Shown piece after piece: positions 8,030-16,835 of a stretch of 64,000 nucleotides of DNA; position 1 is the stretch's first letter; the number at the start of each line of letters is the position of its first letter. The DNA lies in assembly GCA_040635515.1 (NCBI GenBank), contig JBEYHY010000003.1, positions 372,001-436,000 on the forward strand, written 5' to 3'. Source of the stretch: Prauserella_A sp040635515. GTDB taxonomy: Bacteria; Actinomycetota; Actinomycetes; Mycobacteriales; Pseudonocardiaceae. The notes below the pieces were generated by a model that saw nothing but the letters and a program-made list of their open reading frames with translations, did not search any database and was not told the origin of the DNA. Position numbers and translations under genes: made by a program.

Positions 8030-10182
8030 CCGAGCTGCACGACAAACTGACCGGGGTGGTCGGAGCGAAGGCCGCGGGAGCGCTGGCCAAATCGCTGGAC
8101 ATCCACACCGTCGCCGACCTGCTCCGGCACTATCCGCGCCGCTACGCGCGCAGGGGCGAGCTGACCGATATCGCGGGCCTTGAGCTCGGCGAGCACGCGA
8201 CGGTGCTCGCGAGGGTGGAGTCGGCGACGAAGAAACCCATGCGCCAGCGCAAGGGTTCCATTCTCGAGGTCACCATCACCGATGGCAGGCGGCGGCTGTC
8301 CTGCGCGTTCTTCGGCAACCAGGCGTGGCGGGAACGGGAGCTGCGGCCCGGCAAGACCGGCCTGTTCGCGGGCAAGGTCACCGCCTTTCGCAACACCCTG
8401 CAACTGGCCAATCCCGAGTACGAGCTGATCGATCCCGACGACGACATGTCCACGATGGACGACTTCCTCGCCGAGATCATTCCGGTCTATCCCGCCGCGC
8501 AAGGAATCCAGTCCTGGACCATCGGCTACGCGGTGCGGCAGGTACTCGCGACGCTGGAGGACGGCGCCGACCCGGTGCCCTCGTGGCTGCGTGAGGAACA
8601 TCAGCTCGACGACCTCTACGACGCGTTGCGGCAGATCCACCGGCCGGAGAGCTTCGAACAGCTCGACTCGGCGCGGGAACGGCTCAAATGGGACGAGGCG
8701 CTCGCCGTCCAGCTCATCTTCGCCCAGCGCAGGTACTCCACGATCTCGCGGCCCGCGCCGTCCTGTCCTTCGGTGCCGGACGGTGTCGCGGCGGCATTCG
8801 ACGGAAAGCTGCCCTTCGAGCTGACGAGGGGACAGCGGGAGGTCGGTTCGGCCATCGCGGCCGATCTCGCCACCGAGCATCCGATGAACCGCCTGCTCCA
8901 GGGCGAGGTCGGCAGCGGTAAGACCATCGTCGCGTTGCGGGCCATGCTCCAGGTGGTCGACGCGGGCAGGCAGGCGGCGCTGCTCGCGCCGACGGAGGTG
9001 CTGGCGGCGCAGCACGCCCGTTCGCTGCGCGAGATGCTTGGCGACCTCGGCATGGCGGGAGAACTGGGCGCGGCCGACAAGTCGACTCGCATCACCCTGC
9101 TCACCGGTTCGATGTCCGCCAAGGAACGCAAGCAGGCACTGCTGGACGCGGCGAGCGGGGCCGCGGGCATCGTCGTCGGAACGCACGCGCTCATCCAGGA
9201 TCACGTCTCGTTCGCCGATCTCGCCTTCGTCGTGGTCGACGAGCAGCACCGCTTCGGCGTCGAGCAGCGGGACGCGCTGCGGTCGAGAGGCGCGAACTCG
9301 ACCAGTCCGCACGTGCTGGTGATGACGGCGACGCCCATCCCGAGGACGGTCGCCATGACCGTCTACGGCGACCTTGAGGTGTCCTCGCTGCGGGAACTGC
9401 CGGCCGGGCGTTCGCCCATCTCGACGAGCGTCGTGCCCGTCGCCGAGAAACCGGCGTGGCTCGACAGGGCGTGGCAGCGGCTGACCGAGGAGGTCGGCAA
9501 GGGGCATCAGGCGTACGTGGTGTGCCCGAGGATCGGCGACGAGCCGCCGTCGGACAAGAGCGACAAGCGCCCACCCATCGCGGTGCTCGACCTGGTTCCG
9601 CAGCTCGAACAAGGGCCGCTGCGAGGGCTGCGGATCGGCGTCCTGCACGGAAGGCTGCCCGGTGACGAGAAGGACGCGGTGATGCGTGCCTTCGCGGCGG
9701 GCGAGATCGACGTGCTGGTGGCGACGACGGTCATCGAGGTCGGCGTCAACGTGCCCAACGCGACGCTCATGGCGATCATGGACGCCGACCGGTTCGGGGT
9801 GAGCCAGCTCCACCAGTTGCGAGGCAGGGTCGGCAGGGGCAGCGTGCCCGGGTTGTGCCTGCTCGTCACCGAGGCACTCGACGGCACGAGCACGAGAGCG
9901 AGACTCGCCGCGGTCGAGTCGACGCTCGACGGGTTCGAGTTGTCCAAGCTGGATCTGGAACTGCGCAGGGAGGGTGACATCCTCGGCGCGGCGCAATCGG
10001 GAAAGCGCTCCGGGCTGAAGCTGCTGTCGCTGCTGGCCGACGAACCGGTCATCGCCGGGGCGAGAGCCGTCGCGCAGCGGATCGTCGAACAGGATCCTTC
10101 GCTGACCGAGCACCCCGGGCTGGCGGGCATGGTGTCCGAGGTGATCGACACCGACCGGGCCGAATACCTCGACAAGTCGTGA
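8026..10182 (+). CDS. recG: ATP-dependent DNA helicase RecG
   Basis: RecG remodels stalled replication forks and branched DNA. The 718-residue product has an N-terminal wedge/OB domain, Walker A GEVGSGKTIVALRAML, the DEQH box VVVDEQHRFGVEQR, motif III VMTATPIPRT, and the C-terminal QLHQLRGRVGRG of superfamily 2. The length is close to that of E. coli RecG. The GTG start overlaps the DAK2 stop by 4 nt. Confidence 0.97.
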   Translation: MTELHDKLTGVVGAKAAGALAKSLDIHTVADLLRHYPRRYARRGELTDIAGLELGEHATVLARVESATKKPMRQRKGSILEVTITDGRRRLSCAFFGNQAWRERELRPGKTGLFAGKVTAFRNTLQLANPEYELIDPDDDMSTMDDFLAEIIPVYPAAQGIQSWTIGYAVRQVLATLEDGADPVPSWLREEHQLDDLYDALRQIHRPESFEQLDSARERLKWDEALAVQLIFAQRRYSTISRPAPSCPSVPDGVAAAFDGKLPFELTRGQREVGSAIAADLATEHPMNRLLQGEVGSGKTIVALRAMLQVVDAGRQAALLAPTEVLAAQHARSLREMLGDLGMAGELGAADKSTRITLLTGSMSAKERKQALLDAASGAAGIVVGTHALIQDHVSFADLAFVVVDEQHRFGVEQRDALRSRGANSTSPHVLVMTATPIPRTVAMTVYGDLEVSSLRELPAGRSPISTSVVPVAEKPAWLDRAWQRLTEEVGKGHQAYVVCPRIGDEPPSDKSDKRPPIAVLDLVPQLEQGPLRGLRIGVLHGRLPGDEKDAVMRAFAAGEIDVLVATTVIEVGVNVPNATLMAIMDADRFGVSQLHQLRGRVGRGSVPGLCLLVTEALDGTSTRARLAAVESTLDGFELSKLDLELRREGDILGAAQSGKRSGLKLLSLLADEPVIAGARAVAQRIVEQDPSLTEHPGLAGMVSEVIDTDRAEYLDKS

Positions 10183-10349
10183 CCCGTGCGGAGGGTGCAC
10201 GGCAGGTAACGTCTGGCGTGGTCGCCGGTGCCCGGCCCGCCTCCGGACGAGTCCCGAATGAGGTCCATCACCTGGGACACAACTCCCGGAGAGCGGGACT
10301 TTCGAGGTAACGTGCCTGCGACCGATCCGAGCAACCGGAAGGACCGGGG

Positions 10350-13300
10350 ATGTTCCGCAAAGTGCTCGTCGCCAACAGGGGCGAGATCGCCATTCGCGCG
10401 TTCCGTGCTGCCTACGAACTGGGCGCGGGCACGGTCGCCGTGTTCCCGCACGAGGATCGCAATTCACTGCACCGGCTCAAGGCCGACGAGGCGTACGAGA
10501 TCGGCGAGGAAGGTCACCCCGTGCGGGCCTACCTCTCCGTCGACGAGGTCGTCCGCGCCGCTCGCATGGCCGGAGCCGACGCCGTCTACCCCGGTTACGG
10601 ATTCCTCTCCGAGAACCCCGATCTGGCCAGGGCGTGCGAGGAAGCGGGCATCGCCTTCGTCGGCCCCTCCGCCGACATCCTCGAACTCACCGGCAACAAG
10701 GCGCGTGCCGTCGCCGCCGCGCGCGAGGCGGGCGTGCCCGTGCTCGGATCGTCGGCCCCCTCGTCCGATGTGGACGAACTGGTCGAGGCGGCCGGGGAAC
10801 TCGGATTCCCCGTCTTCGTCAAGGCCGTCGCGGGTGGCGGCGGGCGCGGCATGCGCAGGGTCTCCGACCCCAAGCAGCTCAGGGAATCCATCGAGGCCGC
10901 CGCGAGGGAGGCCGAGTCCGCCTTCGGCGACCCCACCGTCTTCCTTGAGAAGGCCGTTGTCGAGCCGCGGCACATCGAGGTGCAGATCCTCAGCGACGGC
11001 ACCGGTGGCGATGACGGCGTCATCCACCTCTACGAGCGCGACTGCTCCGTGCAGCGGCGGCACCAGAAGGTCATCGAACTCGCCCCCGCGCCCAATCTGG
11101 ATCCGGAACTGCGGGAGCGGATCTGCGCCGACGCCGTCAAGTTCGCGAAACAGATCGGCTACCGCAACGCGGGCACCGTCGAATTCCTCGTCGACCGCGA
11201 CGGCAACCACGTTTTCATCGAGATGAACCCGCGCATCCAGGTCGAGCACACGGTGACGGAGGAGGTCACCGACGTCGACCTCGTGCAGTCGCAGTTGCGG
11301 ATCGCGGCGGGCGAGACGCTGCCGGAGCTCGGCCTCACCCAGGACGCGGTCTACCTTCGCGGCGCGGCCATGCAGTGCAGGATCACCACCGAGGATCCGG
11401 CCAACGGCTTCCGCCCCGACACCGGCATGATCAGCGCCTACCGCTCGCCCGGCGGCTCCGGGATCCGGCTCGACGGCGGAACCGCCTTCGCGGGCACCGA
11501 GATCAGTGCGCACTTCGACTCGATGCTCGTCAAGCTCACGTGCAGGGGAAGGACGTTCAAGACCGCCGTCGGCAGGGCCCGCAGGGCGCTCGCCGAATTC
11601 CGCATCCGCGGTGTGGCGACGAACATCCCGTTCCTGCAGGCAGTGCTCGACGACCCCGACTTCCAGGAAGGCCGGGTCACCACGGCGTTCATCGAGGAGC
11701 GGCCGCACCTGCTCACCGCGCGGCACTCGGCGGACAGGGGAACGCGGCTGCTCAACTACCTCGCCGATGTCACGGTCAACAAACCCAACGGCGAGCGGCC
11801 AAGGCTCGTCAACCCCGAGACCAAGATCCCCGCGCTTCCGGACGGTGCTCCTCCGCCGGGGTCGAAGCAGCGGCTCACCGAACTCGGGCCGGAGGGATTC
11901 GCGCGGTGGATGCGGGAATCGCCGACCGTCGGCGTCACCGACACCACCTTCCGCGACGCACACCAGTCCCTGCTCGCGACAAGGGTGCGCAGCAAGGACC
12001 TGCTGGCCATCGCGCCGGTCGTCGCCAAGACCGTTCCCCAGTTGCTTTCCGTCGAATGCTGGGGCGGGGCGACCTACGACGTCGCGCTGCGGTTCCTCGC
12101 CGAGGACCCGTGGGAACGGCTCGCCGGGCTGCGTGAGGCCATTCCCAACGTCTGCCTGCAGATGCTGCTGAGGGGCCGCAACACCGTCGGCTACACGCCG
12201 TATCCCACGGAGGTGACCGACGCGTTCGTCGACGAGGCGACCAGGACCGGTATCGACATCTTCCGCATCTTCGACGCGCTCAACGACGTCGAGCAGATGC
12301 GGCCCGCGATCGACGCGGTGCGGGCGACGGGAACCGCCGTCGCCGAGGTGGCATTGTGCTACACCTCGGATCTTTCGGATCCGGCCGAGAAGCTCTACAC
12401 GCTCGACTACTACCTCAAGCTGGCCGAGCAGATCGTCGGCGCGGGCGCGCATGTGCTCGCCATCAAGGACATGGCGGGACTGCTGCGCGCACCGGCCGCG
12501 GCGAAGCTGGTGACCGCGCTGCGCAAGGAATTCGACCTTCCCGTGCACATCCACACGCACGACACGGCGGGTGGACAGCTGGGCACCTATCTCGCGGCGA
12601 TCAACGCGGGAGCCGACGCGGTCGACGGTGCCGTCGCCTCCATGGCGGGCACGACCTCGCAGCCGTCGCTGTCGGCCATCGTGGCGGCGACCGACTTCTC
12701 GGCGAGGCCGACGGGTCTGGACCTGCAGGCCATCGGTGATCTGGAGCCGTACTGGGAGATCGTGCGCAAGATCTACGCGCCGTTCGAGGCCGGGCTGGCC
12801 TCCCCGACGGGACGCGTCTACCACCACGAAATCCCGGGAGGGCAGCTCTCCAACCTGCGTACCCAGGCGAAGGCGCTCGGTCTCGGCGACCGGTTCGAGG
12901 ACATCGAGGCCATGTACGCCGCCGCCGACCGGATGCTCGGTCACCTCGTGAAGGTCACGCCCTCCTCGAAGGTCGTCGGTGACCTCGCGCTGCACCTCGT
13001 CGGTGCGGGGGTCGCTCCGGAGGACTTCGAGGCCGACCCCGGCAAGTACGACATCCCGGACTCGGTCATCGGGTTCCTGCGTGGCGAACTCGGCGACCCG
13101 CCCGGCGGCTGGCCCGAACCGTTCCGCACCAAGGCGCTGGCGGGAAGGGCGGACGCGAAACCCGTCGCCGAACTGTCCGAAGAGGACAAGGGTGACCTGG
13201 CCGCCGACCGGCGAGGCACGCTGAACCGGTTGCTGTTCCCCGCGCCGACCCAGGAATACATCGCCCACAAGGAGGCATACGGCGACACGAGTGTGTTGCC

Positions 13301-13733
13301 GAGCAAGGACTTCTTCTACGGCTTGCGGCCGGGCGAGGAGTACTCGGTCGACCTCGAACAGGGTGTCCGGTTGCTCATCGAGCTGGAGGCTATCGGCGAG
13401 GCCGACGAGCGGGGCGTGCGGACCGTCATGGCGACGCTCAACGGGCAGCTCAGGCCCATCCAGGTGCGGGATCTGTCGGTCGCGTCGGACCTGCCCGCCA
13501 AGGAGAAGGCGGACAAGGGCAACGACCGGCACGTCGCCGCGCCGTTCGCCGGGGTGGTCACCGCGCAGGTCGCCGAGGGCGACACGATCGAGGCGGGGGA
13601 CACCGTGGCGACCATCGAGGCGATGAAGATGGAAGCTGCCATCACCGCGCAGGTGGGTGGCACCGTGCAACGGCTGGCGATCAACTCGGTGCAGCAGGTC
13701 GAGGGCGGCGACCTGCTGATCGTGCTGGAGTGA
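10350..13733 (+). CDS. pyc: Pyruvate carboxylase
   Basis: This 1127-residue cytoplasmic biotin enzyme makes oxaloacetate from pyruvate and bicarbonate. An N-terminal biotin carboxylase with an ATP-grasp domain (about residues 1-450, with KAVAGGGGRGMRRV and IEMNPRIQVEHTVTEEV) is followed by the carboxyltransferase barrel (from about 530, GVTDTTFRDAHQSLLATRVR). The C-terminal biotinyl domain carries AMKMEA, with the biotin lysine at about residue 1093. GGACCGGGG lies just upstream of the ATG. The fused single-chain form is usual for actinobacteria. Confidence 0.98.
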   Translation: MFRKVLVANRGEIAIRAFRAAYELGAGTVAVFPHEDRNSLHRLKADEAYEIGEEGHPVRAYLSVDEVVRAARMAGADAVYPGYGFLSENPDLARACEEAGIAFVGPSADILELTGNKARAVAAAREAGVPVLGSSAPSSDVDELVEAAGELGFPVFVKAVAGGGGRGMRRVSDPKQLRESIEAAAREAESAFGDPTVFLEKAVVEPRHIEVQILSDGTGGDDGVIHLYERDCSVQRRHQKVIELAPAPNLDPELRERICADAVKFAKQIGYRNAGTVEFLVDRDGNHVFIEMNPRIQVEHTVTEEVTDVDLVQSQLRIAAGETLPELGLTQDAVYLRGAAMQCRITTEDPANGFRPDTGMISAYRSPGGSGIRLDGGTAFAGTEISAHFDSMLVKLTCRGRTFKTAVGRARRALAEFRIRGVATNIPFLQAVLDDPDFQEGRVTTAFIEERPHLLTARHSADRGTRLLNYLADVTVNKPNGERPRLVNPETKIPALPDGAPPPGSKQRLTELGPEGFARWMRESPTVGVTDTTFRDAHQSLLATRVRSKDLLAIAPVVAKTVPQLLSVECWGGATYDVALRFLAEDPWERLAGLREAIPNVCLQMLLRGRNTVGYTPYPTEVTDAFVDEATRTGIDIFRIFDALNDVEQMRPAIDAVRATGTAVAEVALCYTSDLSDPAEKLYTLDYYLKLAEQIVGAGAHVLAIKDMAGLLRAPAAAKLVTALRKEFDLPVHIHTHDTAGGQLGTYLAAINAGADAVDGAVASMAGTTSQPSLSAIVAATDFSARPTGLDLQAIGDLEPYWEIVRKIYAPFEAGLASPTGRVYHHEIPGGQLSNLRTQAKALGLGDRFEDIEAMYAAADRMLGHLVKVTPSSKVVGDLALHLVGAGVAPEDFEADPGKYDIPDSVIGFLRGELGDPPGGWPEPFRTKALAGRADAKPVAELSEEDKGDLAADRRGTLNRLLFPAPTQEYIAHKEAYGDTSVLPSKDFFYGLRPGEEYSVDLEQGVRLLIELEAIGEADERGVRTVMATLNGQLRPIQVRDLSVASDLPAKEKADKGNDRHVAAPFAGVVTAQVAEGDTIEAGDTVATIEAMKMEAAITAQVGGTVQRLAINSVQQVEGGDLLIVLE

Positions 13734-13740
13734 CCGAGCG

Positions 13741-13777
13741 CCGGGCTGGGTGAGTGCTGGACCACCACCCAGCCCGG
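13741..13777 (+). terminator. 12-bp stem-loop after pyc
   Basis: CCGGGCTGGGTG (13741-13752) pairs with CACCCAGCCCGG (13766-13777) over a 13-nt loop, beginning 8 nt after the pyc stop. It is a likely intrinsic terminator. Confidence 0.75.
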
Positions 13778-13793
13778 AACCTTCGCCCGCCCC

Positions 13794-14318
13794 CGCGAGT
13801 CCCCCGAGTCCCCGCGCGACCCGCCGAGTTCTGCACTCAGGACGCCGAGTTCTGCGTTCGGGTCGCCGAGTTCTGCGTTCAGGGCGTCGAGTTCTGCGCC
13901 CGGGACGGTGAGATCCGCGCCCAGGCTGGTGAGGTCCGCGTTCGCGCTTTCGAGAGGTCGGCGGGGACGCGAGATGCCCGTTCGGGACACAGCCCGCGAC
14001 GCACGTTCGCGGGATCCGGCCTCGACGTGCCGGTGCCGTTGCCGACATGCCGGTCCCGACATGCCGTTGCCGATGTGCCGGTGCCGGTACGGGTGCCGTT
14101 GTGCCGGTGCCTGGTCCCGACATCCCGGTGCCCATGTGATTGGGTCGGCGCCCGCGCATGTGGGGCCACATGGTCGGTTGGCTGTCGTTCTGTCGCCGGA
14201 TGGGCATCTCGCTGTCCTGGGTGCGGATCTCGGCGACCTGAGTGCAGAACTCGTCGTCCTGGGTGCGGATCTCGCCGTCCTGAGCGCGGATCTCGGCGTC
14301 CTGGACGGGGGACTCGCC
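13794..14318. repeat. Inverted-repeat element of facing 21-nt repeat arrays, copy 1
   Basis: The 830-nt space between pyc and the PucR-type gene is mostly this element. The left array has six units of exactly 21 nt, with GAG(T/A/G)TC(T/C)(G/C)CG cores starting at 13826, 13847, 13868, 13889, 13910 and 13931. The right array has six units in the opposite orientation, with cores ending at 14210, 14231, 14252, 14273, 14294 and 14315. The outer edges mirror each other: CGCGAGTCCCCC at 13794 and GGGGGACTCGCC at 14307. Each array read towards its outer end could encode a heptad of the form LGADLxx, but no start site or codon pattern supports a gene. A second copy lies at 58594-59005. Confidence 0.85.
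14026..14138. repeat. Short imperfect GCCGGT/GCCGTTGCCGACAT repeats
   Basis: Between the two 21-nt arrays lies a low-complexity run of units such as TGCCGGTGCCGTTGCCGACA, repeated with variation about five times. It is the centre of the element at 13794-14318 and has no counterpart in the copy near smc. Confidence 0.7.
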
Positions 14319-14570
14319 GCCGGGCCCGCCGGGCCCGCCGGGCCGACCCCGTCAGCCACCCGGCGGGCCCCGCCGGCGGCCTTGGCTTGCCGTTGCGCCG
14401 CACGGCGGAGCCGGGCCCTCGCTTTTGTTCCTTCCGCGCAGGCCGGGTGCGAAATCTTGTCACCGGGCATCAGAAAACCTGGGCTTTTGCTACCAGGGTG
14501 ATACATTTCGCCGCCCGCTTTCGATGTGTCCGGTGTCACCCCTCAAGGCTGCGGGGAAGGAGCTGTGACC

Positions 14571-15830
14571 GTGACCGGGCGCGTACTGGACGATTCGGCC
14601 GATTCGGTGGTGCTGCCTGGGCGGCTCGCCGACATCATGCGGCCGGAACTGGAAAGCGTTTCCGAGGAGATCGTGTCCGAGATTCGGGGGCTGATTCCCG
14701 AATATCGGCGCCCGATCGACGGACCGTACGGGAAGTCGATCCGCGCTGGCGTGAGCCACGCGATCGCCTTGTTCGTGGAGCAGATCGCCAATCCGACCGC
14801 CTCGAAGGAACATGCCCACGAGGTGCACAGGAGGCTGGGGCAGTTCGAAATGCGGGAGGGCCGCAGCCTCGACACCCTGCAGGCCGCCTACCGGGTGGGC
14901 GCGAGGGTGGCGTGGCGCCGCATCATGCGGGTCGGCAGGAGGAGCGGCTTCTCGTCGGCGGTGATGTCGCAGCTCGCCGACGCCATGCTGGCTTTCATGG
15001 ACGAGCTCGCCTCGGTGGCCCTCGACGGTTACCTTGAGGCCAAGGCCGGTTCCGCCGACGCCCTGGACACCTGGCGAAGACGTTTGCTCCAGCTCATTCT
15101 CGAACGTCCCTCCGCGCCTTCCGAGGCGATCCACGAGCTGGCACGGCTCGTCAACTGGCCGGTTCCGGAGCTGGCGACACCGATCGCGGTGCGCCCGCTG
15201 TACCGCTCGGCCTCGCCGGGGCATCCCGCGCTCGACCCGGAAATCCTCGCCGAACTGGGCGGCAGGGAGCCGCACGTGCTGGTTCCCGGCGAGCTGACGA
15301 AGCAGCGGTTGCTGACGCTGCAGGCGGCGATGCCGGAGTCGCGCCTGGCGATCGGTCCTTGCGTGCCGCTCGACGCGGTCGCCGACGCGCTGCGCTGGTC
15401 GAGGAAGACGTTGAACCTCGTCGACGAGGGCTCGTTGCCCGCACTGAGGGTGACGTGGGTACAGGACTGTCTCCCGTTGCTGCTGCTGCATTCCGACGAG
15501 TCACTCGCGGGGCAGTTGCGGCGCAGGCTTTACGGACTGATGGAGGGGCTCACGAGCAAGCAGCGGGACCGGATGCTGACGACACTGCGCGCGTGGCTCG
15601 ACGCGCAGGGAAACGTGCTCGATGTCGCCGAGAAGCTCGCGGTGCATCCACAGACGGTGCGTTACCGGATGCGCCAGCTCGAAGCCATGTTCGGGGAACG
15701 ACTGCACGATCCGGAATCGCGGTTCGAGCTGGAGCTGGCTTTGCGCATGCTCAGCCTCGGCAAGCCACCGATCACCCGGGCCGCACCACGCGCCCTCGCG
15801 GGACTGCCTAGCGTGGCGCCAGCTCGGTGA
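14571..15830 (+). CDS. PucR-type helix-turn-helix regulator
   Basis: The 419-residue protein ends in the PucR/CdaR-type helix-turn-helix: NVLDVAEKLAVHPQTVRYRM followed by RLHDPESRFELELALRML. The N-terminal part (to about residue 175) resembles the helical RsbRD/PucR sensor seen in actinobacteria, with the pattern FEMREGRSLDTLQAAYRVG. The GTG at 14571 has AAGGAG 8 nt upstream; a GTG at 14565 is too close. Its 3' end overlaps the last gene of the mce operon by 23 nt tail-to-tail. Control of the mce genes is plausible from position but not shown. Confidence 0.88.
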   Translation: MTGRVLDDSADSVVLPGRLADIMRPELESVSEEIVSEIRGLIPEYRRPIDGPYGKSIRAGVSHAIALFVEQIANPTASKEHAHEVHRRLGQFEMREGRSLDTLQAAYRVGARVAWRRIMRVGRRSGFSSAVMSQLADAMLAFMDELASVALDGYLEAKAGSADALDTWRRRLLQLILERPSAPSEAIHELARLVNWPVPELATPIAVRPLYRSASPGHPALDPEILAELGGREPHVLVPGELTKQRLLTLQAAMPESRLAIGPCVPLDAVADALRWSRKTLNLVDEGSLPALRVTWVQDCLPLLLLHSDESLAGQLRRRLYGLMEGLTSKQRDRMLTTLRAWLDAQGNVLDVAEKLAVHPQTVRYRMRQLEAMFGERLHDPESRFELELALRMLSLGKPPITRAAPRALAGLPSVAPAR

Positions 15831-16329
15831 TGACCCAGCCTTCGCCTTCGCGCTGGGCCGTCACCAGGAGCTGAGCCGCCGCGACGCCGGGTTTGCCGTC
15901 GGCCCGCGTCGCCGACTGGTCGAGGAACGCGAGCACGGTGGCGCGGTCGCCGGTGAGGGAGAGCACGGCGGAGCTGACCACCTGTGTCGTCAGCGAAAGC
16001 CGTTGTTCGGGCGCCTGTTCGCGCACCCTGGCGAAAAGGTCGCGGTAGGTGTCGAGTGCCTGCCCTCTCAGTACCTCGCTCGCCGCTTTCCCGGTCGTGC
16101 CGACGTCGTCGAAGGCGTAGGAGAACACGGTGTTGAGCGCCCTGGTGACGCCGGCGTTGACCTCGGCGGTGCGCTGCTGGTCGACGAGTGCCTCGTTGTT
16201 CGCCGAGGGTGAGGAGCGCAGCCCGCTCGCCTCGACGGTGAACCACGTGCCCAGCCCGATGAGTACGGCCGCCGCGATGGCGAACACGGCGGCGAGCCGG
16301 TGCTTGCGCGCGTTCCTGAGTGCGATCAC
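15808..16329 (-). CDS. Mce-associated membrane protein, second
   Basis: The 173-residue product has one N-terminal membrane segment (about residues 12-32, LAAVFAIAAAVLIGLGTWFT) and an extracytoplasmic domain with LNTVFSYAFDD and a conserved end WVITELAPR. This is the layout of the small Mce-associated (Mas) proteins at the end of actinobacterial mce operons, which are thought to stabilise the transporter complex. The GTG at 16329 has GGAGG 7 nt upstream and overlaps the previous stop as GTGA. It is the last gene of the operon. Confidence 0.85.
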   Translation of the reverse strand: MIALRNARKHRLAAVFAIAAAVLIGLGTWFTVEASGLRSSPSANNEALVDQQRTAEVNAGVTRALNTVFSYAFDDVGTTGKAASEVLRGQALDTYRDLFARVREQAPEQRLSLTTQVVSSAVLSLTGDRATVLAFLDQSATRADGKPGVAAAQLLVTAQREGEGWVITELAPR

Positions 16330-16835
16330 GACGCGCCTCCGAGCGGAACCTGGTTGAGCGCACTGAGTTTCCACTCGCCGCCGGTGTGTTGCAGGCGCGC
16401 GGTGAACCGGTTGCGGGCGGTCGCGGGTTCGGCGCCTTCCCGCGCGGTGGTGATCTCGACGGAGACGAGCATGGTCGCCGTCCCGGCGTCCTGGTCGAGC
16501 TCGCTGATGGCGGCTTCGAGCACCTTGCCGGTGGCGACGGTTCCGTTGTCCCGCAAGGCGTTCTTGGTTTCCTTGCCGGTTCCGGCGAATTCGTCGCGCA
16601 GTGGTCCTGTCGAAGCGGCGACCCATCGGTCGATGCCGCCGTCGACGTCGTGGTAGTCGAGCGTGGTGACCTCGGCGACGCGGGCGCGGCCCTGGGCGAG
16701 CGCCTCGTCGCGGGCTTGCGCGTAGGACAGCGCGTCGTCGCCCGTGGCGGTGATCCACGACCAGCCGCCCCAGCCCGCGTAGACGGCCGCCGCGGCGAGT
16801 ACCCCGGCGGCGACTCTGGTCACTTTGTCAGCCAC
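16326..16835 (-). CDS. Mce-associated membrane protein, first
   Basis: The 169-residue protein has a short cytoplasmic start, a membrane segment (about residues 7-25) and an extracytoplasmic domain of the NTF2-like type typical of Mas proteins, ending with GEWKLSALNQVPL. The GTG at 16835 lies inside the end of mceF, giving a 16-nt overlap, with GGAGGAG 5 nt upstream. The role is probably accessory to the Mce complex. Confidence 0.85.
   Translation of the reverse strand: MADKVTRVAAGVLAAAAVYAGWGGWSWITATGDDALSYAQARDEALAQGRARVAEVTTLDYHDVDGGIDRWVAASTGPLRDEFAGTGKETKNALRDNGTVATGKVLEAAISELDQDAGTATMLVSVEITTAREGAEPATARNRFTARLQHTGGEWKLSALNQVPLGGAS

Noticed and set aside
10464..14207. Open frame of about 1250 codons on the minus strand opposite pyc
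   Set aside because: It is the complement of a clear pyruvate carboxylase gene. The predicted protein is Arg/Gly/Asp-rich with no recognisable domain, a usual artefact of high third-position GC.
13794..14318. CRISPR array
   Set aside because: The repeats are contiguous with no spacers, degenerate, and arranged in two opposing blocks; no cas genes are present.
13908..14501. Protein with LGADLxx heptads encoded by the right array (and similar frame at 58801-59142)
   Set aside because: There is no start with a ribosome site, the frame results from the 21-nt period, and flanking sequence has no coding bias. It superficially resembles pentapeptide-repeat proteins but the period is seven.
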